A stretch of DNA of 64,000 nt. It comes from Pelotomaculum_C sp050950345 (GTDB taxonomy: Bacteria > Bacillota > Desulfotomaculia > Desulfotomaculales > Pelotomaculaceae). Location: assembly GCA_050950345.1 (NCBI GenBank), contig JBMNHK010000007.1, positions 434,001 through 498,000 of the forward strand, given 5' to 3'. Shown here piece after piece: positions 7,838 to 15,140 of this stretch; position 1 is the stretch's first letter, and every line of letters begins with the position of its first letter. The notes under the pieces were generated by a model. It ran no database searches, was not told the origin of the DNA, and saw nothing but the letters and a program-made list of their open reading frames with translations. The translations under genes and the position numbers were made by a program.

Positions 7838-8596
7838 ATGGCAAGAATCCCAAGAGTTAGAAGTAAATGCAACATATATCATATCCTGTTGCGCAGTATT
7901 AACAGAGAGACAATTTTTAACGATGAAGAGGATATTAAAAGATTTCTCATAACCGTAAATAAATACAAAAAAGTATGCGGTATGGACCTGTTTGCCTATT
8001 GTGTTATGAGCAATCACATTCATTTGCTGGTCAGGGAGTCAGGGGAGTCCATTTCAGATGCAATTAAACGCATCAGCAGCAGTTATGTCTTTTGGTACAA
8101 CAGCAAATATGAGCGCTGCGGACACCTGTTCCAGGGGCGATTTAAGAGCGAAGCCGTAGAAAGTGAGGCCTATTTTTTAACAGTTCTGAGGTATATTCAC
8201 CAAAAGCCGGTGAAAGCAGGCATAGCCAGGAGTATTCTTGATTATCAATGGAGCAGCTATCGGGAATATTTTAAACTATCAGCAATAGTTGACAGCAACT
8301 TTGCCTTAGAGAAGTTTGCGCCGGATAGAACAAAAGCCAGAAGGCTGTTTCAGGATTTCAATCTGCAGGATAATGACGATGTGTGTCTGGACGATGAGGG
8401 GAAAATCAGTTTGTCGGACAGCGAAGTGAAGGATTACTTAAAAAAAGTGGGGATAAAAGATCCCCTGGGACTGAAACAGTTTGATAAGCGCCGGAGGGAT
8501 AAAGTCATAAGGGACCTGAAGTTATTAAACGGCGTGACCATTAGACAGATATCGAGGCTGACCGGCATATCAAAAAGCACAGTCGACCGGGTTTAG
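7838..8596 (+). CDS. REP-associated tyrosine transposase (RAYT, Y1/HUH family)
   Basis: The 252-residue protein carries the single-strand DNA transposase fold of the IS200/REP-associated group. The HUH motif is H60-I61-H62 in MSNHIHLLV, and the likely catalytic tyrosine is Y119 in LRYIHQKPVKAG. The C-terminus ends with a helix-turn-helix (IRQISRLTGISKSTVDRV) that could bind repeats. ATG 7838 begins MARIPRV, the common family start; ATG 7832 is possible, and the frame upstream of it is poor. Palindromes flank the gene on both sides (7757-7790, 8608-8664). RAYTs are usually single-copy, domesticated genes tied to REP palindromes, which matches the repeats seen here. Confidence 0.85.
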   Translation: MARIPRVRSKCNIYHILLRSINRETIFNDEEDIKRFLITVNKYKKVCGMDLFAYCVMSNHIHLLVRESGESISDAIKRISSSYVFWYNSKYERCGHLFQGRFKSEAVESEAYFLTVLRYIHQKPVKAGIARSILDYQWSSYREYFKLSAIVDSNFALEKFAPDRTKARRLFQDFNLQDNDDVCLDDEGKISLSDSEVKDYLKKVGIKDPLGLKQFDKRRRDKVIRDLKLLNGVTIRQISRLTGISKSTVDRV

Positions 8597-8607
8597 CTGC
8601 GGAGGGG

Positions 8608-8664
8608 TTGAGCCTGCAGGACAGGAGGGACAGGGTCCCTGTCCCTCCTGTCCTGCAGGCTCAA
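8608..8664 (+). repeat. Perfect 57-bp palindrome downstream of the transposase (copy D)
   Basis: The arms 8608-8635 and 8637-8664 are exact reverse complements over 28 bp around a single T (8636). The core reads GGGACAGGGTCCCTGTCCC. TTATTTTG follows, so it may also end transcription. The position beside a RAYT gene makes it a likely hairpin substrate or recognition element. Confidence 0.85.
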
Positions 8665-8788
8665 TTATTTTGCGCCGGTTGCCTTGCGGTAACTTATTGC
8701 CAATGAGACCAAGAGGCAAAAGTGAAAGCCAGTATGGCAAAAAACGCAGTATACTGGAATCGGGGTTAGGTGCGTTGCCGGTCCCATG

Positions 8789-8818
8789 TTGACATTAAGG
8801 GAATATTCTTTGTATAAT
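8789..8818 (+). promoter_or_regulatory. Promoter for the NifX-like gene
   Basis: TTGACA (8789-8794), an 18-base spacer and TATAAT (8813-8818). It lies 46 bases before the TTG start and rules out the longer reading frame that would begin upstream at 8786. Confidence 0.78.
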
Positions 8819-8863
8819 TTTTACGGTAGTAAGATGTCTCCACAAATAAAGGAGGTCAAAAAT

Positions 8864-9202
8864 TTGAAAATAGCCATGCCTTACGCCGGGGGCTATATCC
8901 ACGACAAATTTGGTCAAAGTGAACAGTATATTATTATTGAAGCTGAAGACAAAGAGATCACCGGCTCCAAAATAATCACCACCGGCTCCGATCGCACCAG
9001 GCTGGTAGCTACCCTGCAAGAAGAAGGGGTTAATTATGTCATTGCCAATATGGTCAGCCGCCCGTTGCATGAAATGCTCTACTACAGCGGTATGGAAGTT
9101 ATCCTCGGTGCTACCGGAGAGGTGGAAGACGTAGCAAGGACCTTCCTGGCCGGCAAAGAAATCAGCCAGGGGACTCGCCACAACAGGATCCCAGGTCACT
9201 AG
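8864..9202 (+). CDS. NifX/NifB-C-terminal-like (dinitrogenase FeMo-cofactor domain) protein
   Basis: The 112-residue protein has the fold of the FeMo-co-binding NifX/NafY family: KIAMPYAGGYIHDKFGQSEQY at the start, then an ATLQEEGVNYVIANMVSRP core and a VILGATGEVED strand-turn. Stand-alone members in anaerobes are thought to bind iron-sulfur or molybdenum-iron clusters, but their roles are mostly unknown. Start TTG 8864 was chosen because AAGGAGG lies 8 bases upstream and the promoter lies just before. No nif genes are nearby. A link to the molybdenum enzyme upstream is possible but unproven. Confidence 0.78.
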   Translation: MKIAMPYAGGYIHDKFGQSEQYIIIEAEDKEITGSKIITTGSDRTRLVATLQEEGVNYVIANMVSRPLHEMLYYSGMEVILGATGEVEDVARTFLAGKEISQGTRHNRIPGH

Positions 9203-9349
9203 TCCAGCAGGCTTATATATAGCTTTGTTGGAGGGCTGTCCGGTGGCAGAATCATTTGTTTCCAAATAAAACCTTGCTTGACAAGGTTGCGGCCTTATGC
9301 TAGTCTATAATCTGCGAGGTCGTTAGGTAGTCGGTTGTAAGGTGATTAT

Positions 9350-9425
<76 letters not shown>

Positions 9426-9466
9426 CTTCAAGCAGCCGGTTGGCGGCTTTGCATTATTTTAGGTAC

Positions 9467-9543
9467 GGCGGCGTAGCTCAGCTGGTCAGAGCACACGGTT
9501 CATACCCGTGGTGTCCGGGGTTCAAGTCCCTGCGCCGCTACCA
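9467..9543 (+). tRNA. tRNA-Met, probably elongator (anticodon CAT)
   Basis: Acceptor GGCGGCG pairs with CGCCGCT, with a G-U wobble at 1-72. The anticodon stem CACGG/CCGTG holds TTCATAC, giving CAT. It lacks the C1-A72 mismatch and GC-rich anticodon stem of the initiator. Lysidine-modified tRNA-Ile2 also has CAT and cannot be excluded by eye. Confidence 0.88.
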
Positions 9544-9555
9544 CACAGACTACAG

Positions 9556-9587
9556 GCGGGTGTGACACACCCGCTTTTATTTTTTAT
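9556..9587 (+). terminator. Intrinsic terminator after the second tRNA pair
   Basis: GCGGGTGT (9556-9563) pairs with ACACCCGC (9567-9574) on a 3-base loop, followed by TTTTATTTTTTA. It separates the tRNAs from tuf. Confidence 0.88.
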
Positions 9588-9720
9588 TCAGGCTGAAGGA
9601 TTTTAAGCTCATGCGCAGAATTACTTATTGCCTTCCATAGTATGGTATAAGTATTTATAAGATGGAAATAACTAAAAAACACCTCAATTTGTTGATGAAT
9701 GTGTAAGGAGGTTTAGGCTA

Positions 9721-10923
<1,203 letters not shown>

Positions 10924-10939
10924 TTGTTGCTATGCTCCT

Positions 10940-10972
10940 CTTGACACACGGGAACCGTCCCCGTGTGTCAAG
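10940..10972 (+). repeat. GGGGAC-type palindrome, copy E
   Basis: A perfect 13-bp inverted repeat, CTTGACACACGGG (10940-10952) with 10960-10972, around a 7-base centre. It holds the core GGAACCGTCCCCG shared with the elements near 22.3 and 47.7 kb. No T tract follows, so it is not a typical terminator. Confidence 0.7.
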
Positions 10973-11052
10973 GTATGAAAAGTCGCCGGTTTTGTTATAA
11001 TAAAACTATGCATGCTCTGATATGTCGCCCTTTACGCCCCTTAAGAGAACTG

Positions 11053-11081
11053 TTGACATCCAAATTTAATTATGTTAATTT
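11053..11081 (+). promoter_or_regulatory. Promoter for rpmG-secE-nusG
   Basis: TTGACA (11053-11058), a 17-base spacer and TAATTT (11076-11081), 59 bases before rpmG in an AT-rich stretch. Confidence 0.65.
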
Positions 11082-11139
11082 GTTAAGGTATTCATAAAAA
11101 AGGCATCTAATTTTTTTTTGACTTTTGGGAGGTGGCATT

Positions 11140-11289
11140 GTGAGAGTGGGAGTTACTTTGGCTTGCAGTGAGTGCAAACGTCGTAATTATACAACTGAGA
11201 AGAGTAAGAAAAACGATCCCAACCGGATCGAAATGAAAAAGTATTGTAGGTTCTGCCGAACTCATACTTTGCACAAAGAAACACGTTAA
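11140..11289 (+). CDS. rpmG: Large ribosomal subunit protein bL33
   Basis: A 49-residue protein, short but complete. It has the zinc-binding form of bL33, with CSEC near the N-terminus and CRFC near the C-terminus (CxxC pairs), and the typical ending RTHTLHKETR. GTG start after GGGAGGTGG. rpmG-secE-nusG order is conserved in Firmicutes. The CxxC pairs suggest the zinc-requiring paralogue; zinc-free versions occur in other bacteria. Confidence 0.95.
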   Translation: MRVGVTLACSECKRRNYTTEKSKKNDPNRIEMKKYCRFCRTHTLHKETR

Positions 11290-11403
11290 CAGCCACTTGG
11301 TGCTCGACAAGCTGCTTTCCATGAGGATGAACAACGCAAGGGTAACTCATATAGGGATTAACTCGTGTTGGGACATTTTTAAAATAGTAAGGACGTGGCA
11401 ACA

Positions 11404-11736
11404 ATGGCTGTTATGAGTAAACAGGATAATAATAAGAAGGAACAAGGCAAGAAAAAAATGGCTAAACAGACAGCTTTGGCTAAAAAGTCCCCCACTGATG
11501 CAGTCAAGAAGGAGACCTCCGTCAAAAAGCCTCCCGCGGTTAAAAAAGACTGGTTTGGTCGGACGCAAAGATTCCTTAAGAGCACCTTTAACGAACTCAA
11601 AAAGGTACACTGGCCTAATCGCCGGGAGACTGTCATGTATACTATAGTTGTATTGGTAACGGTATTATTCGTCGGCGTCCTGATCTGGCTCTTCGACTCG
11701 GCATTGAGTGCAATCCTCAGGCTTATCCTTGGATAA
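11404..11736 (+). CDS. secE: Preprotein translocase subunit SecE
   Basis: A 110-residue protein. The last 60 residues form the conserved SecE core: an amphipathic RFLKSTFNELKKVHWPNRRE helix, then one membrane segment (TIVVLVTVLFVGVLIWLF). The first 50 residues are a Lys-rich, low-complexity extension. SecE clamps SecY (36921-38180) in the Sec channel. ATG 11404 follows AAGGA by 10 bases; the GTG at 11395 is too close to it, and an internal ATG at 11458 could give a shorter form. Confidence 0.93.
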   Translation: MAVMSKQDNNKKEQGKKKMAKQTALAKKSPTDAVKKETSVKKPPAVKKDWFGRTQRFLKSTFNELKKVHWPNRRETVMYTIVVLVTVLFVGVLIWLFDSALSAILRLILG

Positions 11737-11750
11737 TTATTAATTTGCTG

Positions 11751-11794
11751 AGGAGGTGAGGGACCTTACGTTGCTGTGGGTCCCTTGTGTTTTA
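11751..11794 (+). promoter_or_regulatory. nusG ribosome binding site separated from its ATG by a hairpin
   Basis: The only good Shine-Dalgarno, AGGAGGTG (11751-11758), is 35 bases from ATG 11794. Between them AGGGACC (11759-11765) pairs with GGTCCCT (11779-11785). If the hairpin forms, 8 bases (11786-11793) remain between the stem and the ATG, which restores normal spacing. Confidence 0.55.
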
Positions 11795-12318
11795 TGGAAA
11801 AATTGTGGTATGTTGTGCATACCTACTCCGGGTACGAAAATAAAGTTAAAGCTAACCTGGAGAAGCGCATTGAGTCCATGAACATGGAAGAGAAAATCTT
11901 TCGTATTCTGGTCCCGATGGAAGACGAAATCGAAATAAAGAACGGCAAGAAGAAGATCACCAAACGGAAGGTCTTCCCCGGCTATGTTCTGGTGGAAATG
12001 TTCATGACCGATGACTCGTGGTATGTTGTTCGCAATACCCCCGGAGTGACCGGCTTTGTCGGATCCGGCAGCAAACCAATCCCCCTTGATGAAGCAGAAG
12101 CCATGCGGATTATCCGTCAGCTGGGGGGAGAAGAGCTTAGAACCCGTGTTGATTTCAACCTGGGTGAGACTGTCCGCGTCATCAGTGGTCCCTTTGAAAA
12201 CTTTGTCGGTGTGATAGATGAGATCAACCTGGAGAAAGGCAAGCTGCGGGTTAATGTCGCCATGTTTGGCCGTGAGACCCCTATTGAGCTTGATTTTGAA
12301 CAGGTGGAGAAGATCTGA
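11794..12318 (+). CDS. nusG: Transcription termination/antitermination protein NusG
   Basis: A 174-residue protein. The N-terminal NGN domain (about 1-115) starts KLWYVVHTYSGYEN and includes the VFPGYVLVEM polymerase-binding strand. The C-terminal KOW domain (about 120-174) has VRVISGPFENFVGVIDEI. NusG binds RNA polymerase and affects pausing and Rho action. ATG 11794 matches the family start. In-frame GTG 11776 and TTG 11785 exist, but both fall inside the leader hairpin. Confidence 0.95.
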   Translation: MEKLWYVVHTYSGYENKVKANLEKRIESMNMEEKIFRILVPMEDEIEIKNGKKKITKRKVFPGYVLVEMFMTDDSWYVVRNTPGVTGFVGSGSKPIPLDEAEAMRIIRQLGGEELRTRVDFNLGETVRVISGPFENFVGVIDEINLEKGKLRVNVAMFGRETPIELDFEQVEKI

Positions 12319-12420
12319 ATGTTTTGTCTCTGATTTTTAGACAGGTTGCCTGCCGTACATAAGTTGTCTTATGCGCAAGCAATGCAATAGATATTGGCCT
12401 GGAAGGAGGTGGAAACGCAA

Positions 12421-12849
12421 ATGGCAAAAAAAGTAGCCGCAATTATTAAGCTCCAGGTTCCGGCAGGTAAGGCGACTCCCGCGCCCCCGGTAGGCCCGGC
12501 CCTTGGTCAGCATGGGGTTAACATTATGGCTTTTGTTAAGGATTACAACGAGCGTACTGCTGCTCAGGCCGGCCTGGTCATACCGGTGGAAATCACTGTT
12601 TATGAAGACCGCTCCTTTACCTTTATTACCAAGACCCCGCCTGCCTCAGTGCTCTTGAAGAAAGCCGCCGGTTTGGATAAAGCATCCGGTGAGCCCAACA
12701 AGAATAAAGTGGGCCGGGTGCCCCGTTCCAAGGTGCGTGAAATCGCCGAACTCAAAATGCCCGATTTGAATGCTGCCGATGTGGAAGCTGCCATGAGGAT
12801 GGTTGAAGGCACAGCCCGCAGTATGGGCATTGACATCGTTGAGGGTTAA
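12421..12849 (+). CDS. rplK: Large ribosomal subunit protein uL11
   Basis: A 142-residue protein of normal length. The N-terminal domain has the thiostrepton-region sequence PAGKATPAPPVGPALGQHGV, and the C-terminal RNA-binding domain has AAGLDKASGEPNKNKVG. It binds the GTPase-associated centre of 23S rRNA. Start ATG 12421 follows AAGGAGGTGG by about 9 bases. It begins the L11-L1 pair. Confidence 0.97.
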   Translation: MAKKVAAIIKLQVPAGKATPAPPVGPALGQHGVNIMAFVKDYNERTAAQAGLVIPVEITVYEDRSFTFITKTPPASVLLKKAAGLDKASGEPNKNKVGRVPRSKVREIAELKMPDLNAADVEAAMRMVEGTARSMGIDIVEG

Positions 12850-12897
12850 TTAAGTGGGAGGAAGTATTTCCGTTAAAACCACGAGGAGGTTGTGAAG

Positions 12898-13596
12898 ATG
12901 TCTAAACATGGAAAGAAATATGTTGATGCAACTAAACAATTTGAGCGCGGCGTTCATTACGAGGCCCGCGAGGCTCTTGATTTAGTGAAAAAGATGGCTT
13001 CTGGTAAATTTGATGAAACCGTAGAAGTAGCCGTCAGGCTTGGTGTTGACCCCCGTCACGCCGACCAGCAGGTGCGTGGCGCCGTAGTCTTGCCCCATGG
13101 AACAGGTAAGACCAGGACTGTGCTGGTCTTTGCCAAGGGTGATAAAGCCAGGGAAGCCGAGGAGGCCGGCGCTGACTTTGTCGGGGCCGAGGATATGGTG
13201 GCTAAAATTCAGCAGGAAAACTGGCTGGGTTTTGATGTAGCCATCGCAACTCCGGATATGATGGGTAACGTAGGCAGGCTGGGACGTCTGCTCGGTCCCC
13301 GCGGCCTGATGCCTAACCCCAAGACCGGTACGGTTACCTTTGATATAGCCAGGGCTGTACAAGAAGTTAAGGCGGGGAAAATTGAATACCGTGTCGACAA
13401 AGCCGGTAACATTCATGCCCCCATCGGCAAGGTTTCCTTTAGCGTTGAACAGCTTTTGGAAAACCTGCGCACCTTAATTGACACCCTGATCCGGGCCAGG
13501 CCCGCCGCTGCTAAAGGGCAATACCTGAAAAGTATTTCAGTATCGTCCACTATGGGGCCTGGGGTTAAAGTTAATACTCAGAAAATAACCGCTTAA
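12898..13596 (+). CDS. rplA: Large ribosomal subunit protein uL1
   Basis: A 232-residue protein with the family signature GRLGRLLGPRGLMPNPKTGTV in the central domain and IEYRVDKAGNIHAPIGKVSF after it. It builds the L1 stalk, which moves E-site tRNA. ATG 12898 lies 8 bases after AGGAGG; the in-frame GTG at 12892 is only 2 bases away. In other bacteria L1 represses its own operon, but I did not identify its mRNA site here. Confidence 0.97.
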   Translation: MSKHGKKYVDATKQFERGVHYEAREALDLVKKMASGKFDETVEVAVRLGVDPRHADQQVRGAVVLPHGTGKTRTVLVFAKGDKAREAEEAGADFVGAEDMVAKIQQENWLGFDVAIATPDMMGNVGRLGRLLGPRGLMPNPKTGTVTFDIARAVQEVKAGKIEYRVDKAGNIHAPIGKVSFSVEQLLENLRTLIDTLIRARPAAAKGQYLKSISVSSTMGPGVKVNTQKITA

Positions 13597-13682
13597 AAGC
13601 GCCCAATATAAACTGGTTTGACAATCCAATATTTAAGCTGTAGAAAGCCGGTGCTTTGCATAATGGCTTAACCGCCGCCGGC

Positions 13683-13749
13683 CGAGGCCTGATAAACTCT
13701 TGTTTGCAAAAACAAAGGGCCTCGCATGTCTACGCTGCGGGCCCTTTTT
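13683..13749 (+). terminator. rplJ (L10) leader with attenuator
   Basis: A strong terminator hairpin (13714-13725 with 13737-13748, one bulge) ends in TTTTT and sits 50 bases before rplJ. An upstream segment CGAGGCC (13683-13689) is complementary to GGCCTCG (13718-13724) in the terminator's left arm, so it can form a competing antiterminator. This matches the idea of an L10 leader, where the L10-L12 complex binds the mRNA and switches rplJL off. Confidence 0.65.
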
Positions 13750-13798
13750 AGTTGGTTCGGATTTCCCCTTAAAACGTGAAAGGAGGTGTGCTGGAAAA

Positions 13799-14326
13799 GT
13801 GCCTATTAGTAGAGCCGAAAAGGAAGCTATTGTCCAACAGTTAAATGAAAAATTTGAGAACTACAGCGTTGCCGTTGTGACGGACTATCACGGGCTGAAC
13901 GTTGCGGAAGCCACAAAATTGCGCCGCCGTTTACGGGAAGCCGGCTGCGAATACAGAGTAGCAAAGAAAACTCTGATTGGCCTGGTGGTACAGAGCCGCG
14001 GGCTGGAAGAACTCAAGTCCTCAATGGATGGTTCAATAGGGATAGCTTTTTCTAATGACCCGGTGGCCCCGGCCAAGGTTATTTCGGAGTTTATGCGTGA
14101 AACAAGAAAGATGGAAATCAAGGCCGGTGTGCTGGATGGCAAAGTGATTGATGCCGCGGCCGTTAAGGCGCTGGCGGATCTGCCTTCCCGGGAGGTGCTG
14201 CTGGCCAAGGTTTTGGGCGGTATGCAAGGGCCTCTCTACGGTTTTGCCGGAGTACTGCAGGGAACCCTGCGCAGTTTCGTCTATGCTCTGGAAGCTATTC
14301 GCCAACAGCGGGCCGGCGAAGCGTAG
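13799..14326 (+). CDS. rplJ: Large ribosomal subunit protein uL10
   Basis: A 175-residue protein with SRAEKEAIVQQLNEKFENYS at the start, the rRNA-binding core LRRRLREAGCEYRVAKKTL, and a C-terminal helix (GTLRSFVYALEAIRQQ) that carries L7/L12 dimers. Start GTG 13799 is inferred from family length, with AAGGAGG about 12 bases upstream. The frame runs open further upstream, but that part overlaps the leader terminator and is not coding. It probably controls its own leader. Confidence 0.95.
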   Translation: MPISRAEKEAIVQQLNEKFENYSVAVVTDYHGLNVAEATKLRRRLREAGCEYRVAKKTLIGLVVQSRGLEELKSSMDGSIGIAFSNDPVAPAKVISEFMRETRKMEIKAGVLDGKVIDAAAVKALADLPSREVLLAKVLGGMQGPLYGFAGVLQGTLRSFVYALEAIRQQRAGEA

Positions 14327-14367
14327 TCTAAACATAAATATCAAAAATTTTAGGAGGTTTATTAAAT

Positions 14368-14751
14368 ATGTCTAAAGTGCAAGAGATTCTTGAAGCCGTT
14401 AAAGGTATGACCGTTCTGGAACTGGCCGAACTGGTCAAAGCTTTTGAAGAGGAATTTGGCGTAAGCGCCGCCGCTCCTGTGGCAGTGGCCGCCGCTCCCG
14501 GCGCAGGTGCTGAGGCTGCCGCCCCTGCTGCTGAAGAGCAGACTGAATTCGATGTCATTCTCACCGCCGCCGGCGATAAGAAAGTCAGCGTTATTAAAGT
14601 GGTTCGTGAGATTACCGCTCTGGGTCTGAAAGAAGCCAAGGAACTGGTTGACGGCGCTCCCAAGCCGGTGAAGGAAAAAATCTCCAAGGAAGAAGCCGAA
14701 GCTATTAAAACCAAGCTTGAAGAAGCCGGCGCTTCTGTAGAACTTAAATAA
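14368..14751 (+). CDS. rplL: Large ribosomal subunit protein bL12 (L7/L12)
   Basis: A 127-residue protein. The N-terminal dimerisation domain (about 1-32) is followed by an Ala/Pro-rich hinge (about 33-55), then the globular C-terminal domain FDVILTAAGDKKVSVIKVVRE with the factor-binding LGLKEAKELVDGAPKPVKE. It recruits translation GTPases. AGGAGGTTT precedes ATG 14368. Confidence 0.98.
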   Translation: MSKVQEILEAVKGMTVLELAELVKAFEEEFGVSAAAPVAVAAAPGAGAEAAAPAAEEQTEFDVILTAAGDKKVSVIKVVREITALGLKEAKELVDGAPKPVKEKISKEEAEAIKTKLEEAGASVELK

Positions 14752-14765
14752 GAAGTAAACTGCTC

Positions 14766-14828
14766 AATGGACGGGGGAGCATATGGGGCCGGCCCATAAA
14801 AAGCCGGTCCTGTATGGGCCTGTCCATT
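14766..14828 (+). terminator. Long hairpin between rplL and rpoB
   Basis: Outer arms AATGGAC (14766-14772) and GTCCATT (14822-14828) enclose an inner 8-bp stem, GGGCCGGC with GCCGGTCC (about 14786-14809). AT-rich sequence but no clean T run follows. A partial terminator or an RNA-processing site would fit the known drop in expression between L7/L12 and rpoB. Confidence 0.5.
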
Positions 14829-14899
14829 AAAATATTACCCCCCTTGACCCTGCGTTTTTGACTTGCCCCAAAGATTCTCAAATCAATCCAAGATATCTT

Positions 14900-14928
14900 T
14901 TGACAGCATAGGACAATTGTGTTATAAT
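14900..14928 (+). promoter_or_regulatory. Consensus promoter for rpoBC
   Basis: A perfect TTGACA (14900-14905), 17-base spacer and TATAAT (14923-14928). It leaves a leader of over 200 bases before rpoB. The leader contains a 12-bp hairpin (15047-15058 with 15077-15088, one G-U pair) and no other gene. Confidence 0.85.
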
Positions 14929-15140
14929 TGTTAAACGTGACCGTGATGAGGGTTTTTTTGGCGTTGCAAAAATTGGAATATATGTGAGACTAAATGTATC
15001 TCCATGTTGTATACTGGAAATAATATTTTAGATAAATCACTATAGAGCAAAAGCGAGGTGTTGTCAGATTGCAAAGCCTTGCTTTTGCATTGTCTGGATC
15101 AGGAGATCAGGGTTTTTCCTGTAGATGAATATTTGGGAGT

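Noticed and set aside
9278..9311. Possible promoter before tRNA-Thr(GGT)
   Set aside because: TTGACA and TATAAT are both perfect but 22 bases apart, too far for a normal sigma-A promoter. It may still work with another -35, but I could not support it.
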